NCBI GenBank assembly: GCA_029861825.1
Contig: JAOTYN010000061.1
Span: forward strand, 1-13,182
Length of the DNA stretch: 13,182 bases
Origin: Cyclobacteriaceae bacterium
GTDB lineage: Bacteria > Bacteroidota > Bacteroidia > Cytophagales > Cyclobacteriaceae
Reading direction: 5' to 3'
Within the stretch, counting starts at the first letter, position 1. Each line of letters starts with the position of its first letter. Below, in pieces: positions 1 to 6,592 of the stretch. The notes under the pieces are model-generated. The model ran no database searches. It saw nothing but the letters and a program-made list of their open reading frames with translations, and had not been told where the DNA came from. The position numbers and the translations under genes were made by a program.

Positions 1-57
1 GCCGGTGTAATAGTGGGGGTATTGGTGCTTAGCATAATCAGTTCATTCTCTATTTAG
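1..57 (+). CDS. C-terminal end of a membrane protein (partial)
   Basis: Frame 1 is open from the left edge and reads 18 residues, AGVIVGVLVLSIISSFSI, before a TAG at 55-57. The run is a hydrophobic helix with small residues, like the last transmembrane segment of an integral membrane protein such as a DMT/EamA-type transporter. Only this tail is visible, so the family is a guess. The gene would be on the same strand as the lipoprotein gene that starts 46 bases further on. Confidence 0.4.
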   Translation, partial: AGVIVGVLVLSIISSFSI

Positions 58-103
58 CAAACTCCTGATAAAAAGAATATATTGCTAAAAAGAAATAAAC
101 GCC

Positions 104-1135
104 ATGAAGTATTTTGTAGGGGTTTTAATGGTAATAGTAATGAGTTGCCAAAATAAGAAGTCATCGGAAACTGCTAATGACACCATAGTTCAAGCTGACT
201 CCCTTGCCACCACAGGTTTTATTAATCGGATGGATGATGCCTTGGATGCCATAATCTCCAGGGATGCCAAGATCGAAGTGCTGGCCGAAGGATTCGATTG
301 GTCGGAAGGCCCGCTATGGGTGGAGTCCCAACAGTTCCTGTTGTTTTCCGACATACCCCCAAACACTGTATTCAAATGGGACCCAGTGAATGGACTCGAG
401 GAGTACTTGCAACCGTCAGGGTATACTGATACCTTACAGCGAGGAGGTGAGGTGGGCTCCAATGGATTACTGCTCGACAACCAAGATAATTTGATTTTAT
501 GCCAGCATGGAGATCGGAGGTTGGCCATGATGAAATCCGATCTACAGGATCCGCAACCAACCTACCAGACCATAGTGGACAATTATCAGGGCAAAAGACT
601 TAACAGCCCTAACGACGCTATCTTTAGTACCACTGGAGATCTGTATTTTACCGACCCGCCATACGGACTAGAGCATAATGTGGATGATCCCGCCAAAGAA
701 CTGGATTTTCAGGGAGTATATCGGTTGGACAAAGAAGGAACCCTACACCTATTAACGGATAAACTGTCACGTCCTAATGGAATAGCGCTTTCCCCTGATC
801 AAAACAAGTTATACGTTGCCAACTCCCATCCGGATCAAGCTATTTGGATGGAATACCAAATTTCTCCCGATGGTACTATGGACGAAGGCAGGGTTTTCTA
901 TGATGCTACTGAAAAGGTACCCACTACTAAAGGGTTGCCCGATGGGTTAAAGGTTCATCCTTCAGGTACTATTTTTGCTACCGGCCCCGGGGGTGTTTGG
1001 GTATTCGATCCATCCGGCAAACACCTTGGAACAATAAATACTGGACAAGCAACTTCCAATTGTGCGCTTGGCAACAATAACAGTTATTTGTACATAACGG
1101 CCGATATGTATCTGTTGCGGGTCAAATTGCTTTAG
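104..1135 (+). CDS. SMP-30/gluconolactonase-family lipoprotein
   Basis: A 343-aa six-bladed beta-propeller hydrolase of the SMP-30/gluconolactonase/LRE-like family, whose members use a divalent metal to open sugar or other lactones. The N-terminus has a short hydrophobic stretch ending in VMSC with Cys15, a usable lipobox, so the mature protein is probably lipid-anchored and exported. The family metal ligands are all visible: Glu68 in SEGPLW, Asn170 in NSPND, Asn225 in RPNG and Asp280 in LPDG. Repeating blade motifs (DNLILC, GDLYFTDPPYG, NKLYVANS, GTIFATGPGGVWVF) run from about residue 120 to 310. The true substrate cannot be read from the sequence; gluconolactone is only the family default. 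No clear promoter was found in the short upstream gap. Its stop overlaps the stop of the convergent regulator gene by four bases. Confidence 0.85.
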   Translation: MKYFVGVLMVIVMSCQNKKSSETANDTIVQADSLATTGFINRMDDALDAIISRDAKIEVLAEGFDWSEGPLWVESQQFLLFSDIPPNTVFKWDPVNGLEEYLQPSGYTDTLQRGGEVGSNGLLLDNQDNLILCQHGDRRLAMMKSDLQDPQPTYQTIVDNYQGKRLNSPNDAIFSTTGDLYFTDPPYGLEHNVDDPAKELDFQGVYRLDKEGTLHLLTDKLSRPNGIALSPDQNKLYVANSHPDQAIWMEYQISPDGTMDEGRVFYDATEKVPTTKGLPDGLKVHPSGTIFATGPGGVWVFDPSGKHLGTINTGQATSNCALGNNNSYLYITADMYLLRVKLL

Positions 1136-1899
1136 ATGATCCCGTGATTGAGGGCATAATTGACCAATCCTGCGGTTTTTCGAATACCGAATTTGTTCAA
1201 GATATTTTGACGATGAGTATTTACGGTATGATAACTGATATCTAAGGTGTCGGCGATTGCTTTACTGCTCAAGCCAAAGGCTAGTAACTTTAATACTTCC
1301 TTTTCACGGTTGCTAAGAAACAAAGCAATTTGATCTTGCTGACTGGGAATTTGATGGCACTGAATACCGTTTGGGTCTTCCATTACCAGTGAAATGGTTG
1401 GGCCTTTGCTCCAATTTGTGATATCCACACACCTCCCGGCAACATATACTATACACCCGGAATTGTCGCAAACAAAGTTTTGCATCTCTTGGAGGATCTT
1501 GGCGGACGATCCGTCAGATCTTCTTACTCTGAAGTCAAGGGCTGCCCGGAACTGATGATGCAGCTCCAGAGGTAGATGACCAAGGTACTCCCATATTTTT
1601 TGATAACCTTGATATACCGCTGGAAGGTCTGCAGGAAATAGTATGGTCTCTAAAAATCTCAATCCACTATGGGGGACTTTGTGGAGATGGTAGCCCATTA
1701 ACGAGCTAAAAGCCCGGCTTAGGTAAACCAATTGAGATCGTTGGAAATCGAACACGTAGGTAAAATAATTACCTAATGGAGAATGCGGACTATCAATTTC
1801 AGGGTAAAGTCTGTGCTTGTAATCAGCTAACCGGTGGTCAAAGTTTTGTTTCTTCCACGTGGTGGTTAGATGGTTAAGGTCTGTTTCCGTTAAACTCAT
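1132..1899 (-). CDS. PAS-like domain LuxR-type transcriptional regulator
   Basis: A 255-aa regulator. The C-terminal part (about residues 193-252) is a LuxR/FixJ-type helix-turn-helix. It has LSNREKEVLKLLAFGLSSK at its start and the recognition-helix region SYHTVNTHRQNILNKFGIR, the usual signature. Residues about 45-165 resemble a PAS fold: they start YVFDFQRSQLVYLS, contain a variant of the DGSSAKIL strand, and end VAGRCVDITNW, the DIT-type end common in PAS domains. There is no receiver domain with a phosphorylatable Asp, so input is probably a ligand or a partner protein bound by the PAS part. No membrane segment is visible. Such PAS-LuxR proteins are common in flavobacteria and their targets are mostly unknown. 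The gene stands alone. No convincing Bacteroidota promoter was seen upstream of its ATG. Confidence 0.8.
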   Translation of the reverse strand: MSLTETDLNHLTTTWKKQNFDHRLADYKHRLYPEIDSPHSPLGNYFTYVFDFQRSQLVYLSRAFSSLMGYHLHKVPHSGLRFLETILFPADLPAVYQGYQKIWEYLGHLPLELHHQFRAALDFRVRRSDGSSAKILQEMQNFVCDNSGCIVYVAGRCVDITNWSKGPTISLVMEDPNGIQCHQIPSQQDQIALFLSNREKEVLKLLAFGLSSKAIADTLDISYHTVNTHRQNILNKFGIRKTAGLVNYALNHGII

Positions 1900-2139
1900 G
1901 ATATCCGGGGTTAGATAATATCACAAAGCTCATGGAGAAAAACTGAAGAGTTGTAGAATTGAATTATCCTAAGATTTTCATCCAAGCTGGTTGTTAAAGC
2001 TTAATGCTAAGGAGTTAAATTAGTAACTCTTATTCACACTGGGATTGAGAATTTCCCTTAGTATAATAGAATTTAAGCATTAGTGAAATGATGCACTAGC
2101 GTACAAATACCTGAATGAATACGTATTATTGCGATAATT
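1900..2139. other. Intergenic stretch without a recognised gene
   Basis: This AT-rich stretch lies upstream of the LuxR-type gene and shows no ORF worth calling. It should hold the promoter of that gene, but the best -7 candidate on the minus strand (GAGCTTTG, near 1933-1940) has a mismatch and no TTG at the right distance. A small hairpin, GAGTTA (2012-2017) and TAACTC (2024-2029) with a six-base loop, is the only clear symmetry. It is too weak to call a terminator. Confidence 0.5.
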
Positions 2140-2316
2140 CTATTGTGAGATAGGTCTTTTGCCCTGGTCTATTAGATATTTCAGGTGTTCCAGAACCTTA
2201 CCTACGGTAACGATACCCTCCTCGGTTTTGCCAGTTTCTAAAAAGGAGAGCAAAGATCTGTTACCAGAACGTATTCTTATATAATTATTAGAAGTATTGT
2301 TTATTCCTGTTTTCAT
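2140..2316 (-). CDS. Possible small protein, 58 aa, unknown
   Basis: A minus-strand ATG at 2316-2314 opens a frame of 58 codons ending in TAG at 2142-2140. The product starts MKTGINNTSNNYIRIRSG and continues with a likely amphipathic helix, GIVTVGKVLEHLKYLIDQGK (residues 34-53). The composition is protein-like, with charged and hydrophobic residues in a sensible balance. No signal peptide or membrane segment is present. A good match to the Bacteroidota -7 box lies 23 bases upstream of the ATG, and a terminator closes whatever is transcribed further upstream, so this would be its own transcript. I do not recognise the family. It could also be a chance ORF in a long intergenic region. Confidence 0.45.
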   Translation of the reverse strand: MKTGINNTSNNYIRIRSGNRSLLSFLETGKTEEGIVTVGKVLEHLKYLIDQGKRPISQ

Positions 2317-2338
2317 TTAGAAAAATTCAACCGTTTAA

Positions 2339-2346
2339 CAAAAGTA
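2339..2346 (-). promoter_or_regulatory. Candidate -7 box for the 58-aa ORF
   Basis: On the minus strand this reads TACTTTTG, an exact match to the Bacteroidota -7 element TAnnTTTG, placed 22-29 bases before the ATG of the 58-aa ORF. A TTG at the expected -33 distance is missing, so it is only half a promoter by consensus. Confidence 0.45.
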
Positions 2347-2391
2347 TACTTGCATAACACGAATGGATAGGAGGTTGTTCCTACATCCATT

Positions 2392-2430
2392 AAAAACCTT
2401 CAGCTATCACTTAGTGGTGATAGCTGAAGG
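2392..2430 (-). terminator. Strong Rho-independent terminator (minus strand)
   Basis: A perfect 14-bp inverted repeat, CCTTCAGCTATCAC at 2397-2410 and GTGATAGCTGAAGG at 2417-2430, encloses a six-base loop. Read on the minus strand the hairpin is followed at once by TTTTTA, the classic intrinsic terminator form; the plus strand has no T-run after it. It lies about 170 bases beyond the stop of the M23 peptidase gene. It therefore ends either that mRNA with a long 3' UTR or a separate small RNA. Confidence 0.85.
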
Positions 2431-2547
2431 GTCCTAACGAATCTGCGATCCCCAAACCCTCATGAGGAACCGAATTGGAAACGAGTTCCATTCCCATAGC
2501 TGGCTGAATCGTTAGGAAAAAGTTATTCACTAACGTTTTATAGAATT
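2397..2547 (-). ncRNA. Candidate structured small RNA or structured 3' UTR
   Basis: Read on the minus strand, an outer stem is formed by TCCTAACGA (2517-2509) and TCGTTAGGA (2440-2432), nine perfect pairs. After one mismatch it continues by two more pairs (2507-2506 with 2443-2442). Inside lies a further hairpin of GGAAC/GTTCC (2489-2485 and 2470-2466). The terminator hairpin at 2397-2430 begins immediately after the outer stem. The order of closing stem, inner hairpin and intrinsic terminator is typical of an independent small RNA of about 120-150 nt. A near match to the -7 box (TACTTTTC at 2561-2554, one mismatch) would start it near 2547. I do not recognise it as 6S, SRP, tmRNA or a named riboswitch. 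The alternative is the 3' UTR of the peptidase mRNA. Confidence 0.45.
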
Positions 2548-2600
2548 GTATACGAAAAGTAACCCCGATAAGGATGAAAAATTTTCCATTTTTTAACGAT

Positions 2601-3320
2601 TTATTCGGTGTCTTTTGACATATAGTCTTGGGGATTAACGGGTTGCTGATCTTTTATCACTTCGTAGTGAAGATGTGGAGCGGTAGAGGCTCCGCTGTTA
2701 CCCACCAATCCTATCACTTGTCCGCGGGTCACCTTTTCTCCGGGTTGCACCCGAAACCCTGAAAGCTGAGCATATTTGGTAAAAAGGTTGGCACCATGAT
2801 CAATAACGATGTACTTACCGTAACCTTTGGGATCCTCTGCAACTTGCAATACCGTCCCGTTGGCGGTTGCTAGGACCGGGGTACCCGTACTTGCTTTAAA
2901 GTCAACTCCCATATGAAGCATTTTCTGTTTTTTTATGGGGTGCATACGCATACCGAAACCCGAGGTAATTTCGACCATATCCAATGGCGGCGTATCCGGA
3001 AGCTGTTGAGCATTGGAAACTGTTGTAAAAAGGATAAAACCGGCGGCAATGCCGGCGGTCGCTAAACTTAAGCGTTTCATAATGATTTCTTTTTTATTGA
3101 GTACTTGTTGAGTTGCTTGTTGCCAAGCCTTGATGTGACTGCTGGGTATGCTCTGCATTACTTCAAGCCTGGCTTCTTCAAAGGATTTTCCCTTTGACAT
3201 TTGATCCTCTACCAGACAGCAGATATGATCGATTAGTTCATCCTGTAAAGGGGCGTATTTCAGTCCCCGCGATTTAAGATCATTTTCGATAAGAATTACC
3301 TGAATCTCCGTCAAATTCAT
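2601..3320 (-). CDS. HAAS-like domain fused to a membrane-anchored M23 (LytM-type) peptidase
   Basis: A 239-aa protein in three parts. Residues 1-75 are a cytoplasmic helical domain (DELIDHICCLVEDQMSKGKS, FEEARLEVMQSI) of the HAAS/permease-prefix type, which usually accompanies PadR regulators. Residues 81-104 are one hydrophobic segment, starting MKRLSLATAG and ending SNAQ. Residues 115-235 are an M23 zinc metallopeptidase. The zinc ligands His136 and Asp140 (HMGVD) and His218 (HLHYE), and the catalytic His175 and His216, are all present, so it should cut peptidoglycan cross-bridges or peptides in the periplasm. The predicted topology is N-in, C-out. The start overlaps the padR-like stop by four bases. 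The segment from Met81 looks like a normal cleavable signal peptide with an A-rich leader, so a second, secreted product is possible. Confidence 0.82.
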   Translation of the reverse strand: MNLTEIQVILIENDLKSRGLKYAPLQDELIDHICCLVEDQMSKGKSFEEARLEVMQSIPSSHIKAWQQATQQVLNKKEIIMKRLSLATAGIAAGFILFTTVSNAQQLPDTPPLDMVEITSGFGMRMHPIKKQKMLHMGVDFKASTGTPVLATANGTVLQVAEDPKGYGKYIVIDHGANLFTKYAQLSGFRVQPGEKVTRGQVIGLVGNSGASTAPHLHYEVIKDQQPVNPQDYMSKDTE

Positions 3321-3655
3321 ATGGCCGGCGTTTTAGGTGACAATAGCATAATCATAGTACGTACGAAACTGAAATAGTCTTCCACATTTTTAGTGGCTAA
3401 TTCACGGCCCTTTTCAGTGAGAGAATAGTATTTGCGTATTCGCCTTCCTACAGGTACCTTTTCGGATATCAATAGGCCTTGTGATTCCAACTTGTGCAGT
3501 GCTGGATACAAGGCTCCTTCGGTAATTTGAATTTGATGATCGGTAAGTCGTTCAACCATCCGCGTGATCTCGTATCCATACATTCTGGGATTTTCAGAGA
3601 GCAGTTTCAGTAAAATGGTACGTAGGGACCCTTTTATCCAATCTTTTGTATACAT
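3317..3655 (-). CDS. PadR-family transcriptional repressor
   Basis: A 112-aa winged-helix protein of the short PadR (PadR-s2) type. The DNA-binding domain spans residues 8-80, with KGSLRTILLKLL, MYGYEITRMVERLT, the EGALYPALHKLESQGLL helix-turn-wing and GRRIRKYYSLTEKG. A C-terminal dimerisation helix follows (about 88-104). I chose the ATG at 3655 (MYTKDW) because it matches the usual family start. An upstream in-frame ATG at 3670 would add MYYCF but lies inside the palindromic operator candidate. The gene overlaps the HAAS-M23 gene by four bases (ATGA), so the two should be co-translated. PadR proteins beside HAAS-domain membrane proteins form a known pairing in which both are repressed together. 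Confidence 0.88.
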   Translation of the reverse strand: MYTKDWIKGSLRTILLKLLSENPRMYGYEITRMVERLTDHQIQITEGALYPALHKLESQGLLISEKVPVGRRIRKYYSLTEKGRELATKNVEDYFSFVRTMIMLLSPKTPAI

Positions 3656-3664
3656 AAAACAATA

Positions 3665-3685
3665 ATACATAAATATATTATGTAT
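3665..3685 (-). promoter_or_regulatory. Palindromic PadR-type operator candidate
   Basis: An 8-bp perfect inverted repeat, ATACATAA and TTATGTAT, is separated by five bases (ATATA). It contains the ACAT/ATGT half-sites typical of PadR operators and lies just upstream of the padR-like start. A further TATACAT half-site is at 3649-3655, over the start codon. A -7-like TATATTTA sits inside the palindrome on the minus strand, so binding here would block transcription of the unit. Autoregulation is inferred. Confidence 0.6.
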
Positions 3686-3689
3686 AAAA

Positions 3690-3955
3690 AACTTAGGTAT
3701 AGATTTATTTGATTTGATTTTACTAAAAAGCCGGCACTAATAGGACAATTTTAAGTCTTGATAAGCACGTACGTATATTGCAATACGCGCATAGATTAGG
3801 CCTGATAGTTACCTACGTCTCGGTAGAATTGTGCGTTCTCCCTCTGGAGCATAATAATTTCCAAGCCGATTCTAACCGTAAAAAGGCCTGCAAAAATCCA
3901 CCATTACCCGCTTAGGTGGCCCACTGATATCCCTCTCATTTTATAAGCTTCCAAT
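3690..3955. other. Intergenic stretch without a recognised gene
   Basis: This lies between the divergent padR-like gene and sucD. I see no ORF of note, no RNA gene and no strong hairpin. The only symmetries are short: ACGTACGT near 3767, TATTGCAATA near 3776, and CCACC/GGTGG around 3900-3920. None forms a terminator. Confidence 0.5.
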
Positions 3956-3959
3956 GTGT

Positions 3960-3989
3960 TTGCTTATGAGTCCATTTATACTAATTTTG
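3960..3989 (+). promoter_or_regulatory. Bacteroidota promoter of sucD
   Basis: TTG (3960-3962), 19 bases, then TAATTTTG (3982-3989) match the Bacteroidota sigma-ABfA consensus TTG-N19-TAnnTTTG without a mismatch. Transcription should start a few bases after 3989, leaving a leader of only about 10-16 bases before the sucD ATG at 4010. Confidence 0.85.
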
Positions 3990-4009
3990 TGTGAAATTAA
4001 CCATAACCT

Positions 4010-4894
4010 ATGAGCGTCCTCGTAAATAAAAATTCTAAGATCCTGGTACAGGGATTTACTGGTTCGGAAGGCACCTTTCACGCCGAGCAGATGATAGAAT
4101 ATGGAACCCAGGTAGTGGGTGGTGTAACTCCCGGTAAAGGGGGATTAACCCACTTAGGCAAACCCGTATTTAACACTGTGGCAGAGGCTGTACAGACCAC
4201 GGGGGCGGATGTCTCTATAATTTTTGTGCCACCTGCTTTTGCAGCTGACGCTATTATGGAAGCAGCCCAAGCAGGTGTACAGGTTATAGTAGCCATTACC
4301 GAAGGCATTCCCACCAAGGACATGATCCAGGCCAAGGAATATGTGACCGGTCATGGTGTTACCTTGGTAGGACCTAACTGTCCGGGAATAATCACTCCAG
4401 AGGAGGCTAAGGTGGGTATAATGCCCGGATTTATTCACAAGAAAGGTACTGTAGGTATTGTATCCCGTTCCGGGACCCTCACCTATGAAGCTGTTGATCA
4501 AATCACCAAGGCTGGGTTGGGTCAGTCAACCTGTATTGGAATTGGTGGAGATCCCATAATTGGTACTACTACCAAAGATGCCGTAAAACTGCTCATGGAA
4601 GACCCTGAAACCGAAGGTATTATTATGATCGGTGAGATTGGAGGTTCCATGGAATCTGAAGCAGCCTACTGGATAAAAGAAAATGGCACCAAACCTGTGG
4701 TAGGGTTTGTGGCCGGCCAAACTGCACCTCCCGGACGTCGCATGGGACATGCAGGAGCTATCATAGGTGGGGCTGATGACACCGCGGCAGCCAAAATGAA
4801 GATTATGCGGGAATGTGGTTTAATTGTAGTTGAGTCTCCAGCCGATATAGGGGAAACCATGGCCAAAGCTCTATCCGCTAAAGCTTCAGCATAG
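4010..4894 (+). CDS. sucD: Succinate-CoA ligase, alpha subunit
   Basis: A 294-aa protein of the normal family length. With SucC it makes succinate and ATP or GTP from succinyl-CoA in the TCA cycle, in the cytoplasm. The CoA-binding Rossmann part opens with KILVQGFTGSEGTFH (GFTGSEG at 15-21). GPNCPGII follows at 121-128 with the conserved Cys124. The ligase domain holds the phosphorylated active-site histidine His247 in GRRMGHAGAIIGG, and GEIGGSMESEAA is intact. No sucC is present beside it, which fits the common flavobacterial layout where the two subunits lie apart. A consensus promoter is directly upstream. The gene converges on rny with 41 bases between the stops and no clear terminator hairpin there. 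Confidence 0.97.
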   Translation: MSVLVNKNSKILVQGFTGSEGTFHAEQMIEYGTQVVGGVTPGKGGLTHLGKPVFNTVAEAVQTTGADVSIIFVPPAFAADAIMEAAQAGVQVIVAITEGIPTKDMIQAKEYVTGHGVTLVGPNCPGIITPEEAKVGIMPGFIHKKGTVGIVSRSGTLTYEAVDQITKAGLGQSTCIGIGGDPIIGTTTKDAVKLLMEDPETEGIIMIGEIGGSMESEAAYWIKENGTKPVVGFVAGQTAPPGRRMGHAGAIIGGADDTAAAKMKIMRECGLIVVESPADIGETMAKALSAKASA

Positions 4895-4935
4895 CTATAG
4901 TTGGGCCAGTCATAACAAACCGACCGTAGAAATCA

Positions 4936-6501
4936 TTACTTAGCATAGTTTACTGCTCTCATCTCTCGGATAACAGTTATTTTAATCTGTCCGGGGTATT
5001 GTAGATCCTTCTCGATTTTTTGACTGATATCATAACTCAACATACCAGCTTGCTGATCACTCACGTTTTCAGCATCGACCATTACCCGTAATTCACGCCC
5101 CGCTTGCATGGCATAGCATTTGTTGACGCCCTCAAAATCCAATGCCAGGGTTTCCAATTCTTTTAGTCGTTTCATATAGGACTCCATAATTTCCCTACGT
5201 GCTCCTGGTCTGGATCCGGAAATGGCATCACAGGTTTGTACGATCGGGGAAATCAAAGAGGTCATTTCTACTTCGTCGTGGTGAGCTCCAATAGCGTTGC
5301 AAACCTGGGGATTCTCTTTGTATTTTTGAGCGAGGTCCATACCTAAAACGGCATGGGGTAGTTCGGGTTCTTCCGGCCATACCTTACCTATATCGTGTAG
5401 AAGCCCGGCTCTCTTAGCCAATTTTGAATTTAACCCGAGTTCAGCAGCCATTGAGGCACATAGTTTCGCCACTTCTCTGGAATGCTGAAGCAAATTCTGA
5501 CCGTAGCTAGATCTAAAACGCATACGTCCTACTAATTTGATCAGTTCTGGATGTAGTCCATGGATTCCCAGATCAATGACCGTGCGTTCACCAATTTCCA
5601 CGATCTCTTCTTCTATGTTTTTACTGGTTTTTGACACTACTTCTTCAATGCGCGCCGGGTGAATACGGCCATCGGATACCAAACGGTGCAGAGAAAGCCG
5701 GGCAACTTCGCGGCGTACCGGGTCAAAGCCTGATATAATGATCGCTTCCGGTGTATCATCTACAATGATCTCTACTCCGGTAGCTGCCTCCAGTGTGCGG
5801 ATGTTGCGACCTTCCCGACCAATGATCTTACCCTTGATGTCATCGCTTTCAATATTAAATACCGACACACAGTTTTCTATGGCATGCTCAGCAGCTGTAC
5901 GCTGAATGGTCTGAATCACTACTTTCTTAGCCTCCTTATTAGCTGTCAGCTTAGCTTCATCGATAATGTCCTTAATGTAGGAGGAGGCCTCCGTTTGAGC
6001 TTCTTCTTTAAGGGTTTCAACTAACTGGTTGCGGGCCTCTGCGGCAGTCAGATTGGCTACTTTCTCCAATTGATCAACCTGTTGACTTTTCAGGCGGTCC
6101 AACTCGGATTTTTTCTTTTCCACCACTTCTAACTGCGTATTCAGGTTTTCATTAGCACTATCAATCTCACGTTGTTGTCTCTTAAGTTGTTCCTGCAGCT
6201 TTGATTGGTTTTGTTCCCGCTGTTTTAATTTCCGTTCATTGGTTATCAGTTGATTCTTTTTGCGGTTAGCTTCCGTGTCGAATTCACCTTTAATTTTGAG
6301 GTATTGTTCTTTGGCCTGCAGGATTTTCTCTTTCTTCATATTTTCAGCTTTCAATTCTGCTTCCTTTAAGATCATCTGGGCCTTTTCTTCAGCGGCCAGA
6401 CGCTGTTTCTTAAAGGTCTTATGAAGAAGAACTCTGCCGATCAATACCCCAATAACCAGGGCCACAGCCCCAACTGCCAGTATTTGTATCGTGGGCTCCA
6501 T
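4936..6501 (-). CDS. rny: Ribonuclease Y
   Basis: A 521-aa endoribonuclease that starts mRNA decay at the membrane. An N-terminal transmembrane segment (residues 5-25) is followed by a long charged coiled coil (30-200). A KH RNA-binding domain has GKIIGREGRNIR at 224-235. The HD domain has His340, the His369-Asp370 pair in LLHDIGK, His407/His408 in GAHHDE, and Asp425 in TCDAISGSRPGARRE. All metal-binding residues expected of an active HD nuclease are seen, and the length is typical. The gene is last in the apparent pheT / coiled-coil / zapA / rny unit, 91 bases after zapA. That gap is large enough for its own promoter, but I see no good consensus match. Confidence 0.96.
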   Translation of the reverse strand: MEPTIQILAVGAVALVIGVLIGRVLLHKTFKKQRLAAEEKAQMILKEAELKAENMKKEKILQAKEQYLKIKGEFDTEANRKKNQLITNERKLKQREQNQSKLQEQLKRQQREIDSANENLNTQLEVVEKKKSELDRLKSQQVDQLEKVANLTAAEARNQLVETLKEEAQTEASSYIKDIIDEAKLTANKEAKKVVIQTIQRTAAEHAIENCVSVFNIESDDIKGKIIGREGRNIRTLEAATGVEIIVDDTPEAIIISGFDPVRREVARLSLHRLVSDGRIHPARIEEVVSKTSKNIEEEIVEIGERTVIDLGIHGLHPELIKLVGRMRFRSSYGQNLLQHSREVAKLCASMAAELGLNSKLAKRAGLLHDIGKVWPEEPELPHAVLGMDLAQKYKENPQVCNAIGAHHDEVEMTSLISPIVQTCDAISGSRPGARREIMESYMKRLKELETLALDFEGVNKCYAMQAGRELRVMVDAENVSDQQAGMLSYDISQKIEKDLQYPGQIKITVIREMRAVNYAK

Positions 6502-6592
6502 ATCTCTACAATTAGGGTTATAAATTGCATCATCAAATGCAGAGGAAGGTACTACAAGCTAGTAAAGGGGAATAGAAATGAGGGGAGTAGCG

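Noticed and set aside
3767..3786. Short palindromes ACGTACGT and TATTGCAATA in the gap before sucD.
   Set aside because: Short and isolated, with no repeat partner or link to a promoter; expected by chance at this length.
3966..4013. 15-codon upstream ORF whose TGA overlaps the sucD ATG.
   Set aside because: The predicted transcription start lies after 3989, so its ATG would not be on the mRNA.
4078..4866. Minus-strand ORFs opposite sucD.
   Set aside because: sucD is certain and complete; the antisense frames have biased, low-complexity products typical of mirrored coding sequence.
4895..4935. Possible terminator between convergent sucD and rny.
   Set aside because: No stem of useful length and no T-run on either strand.
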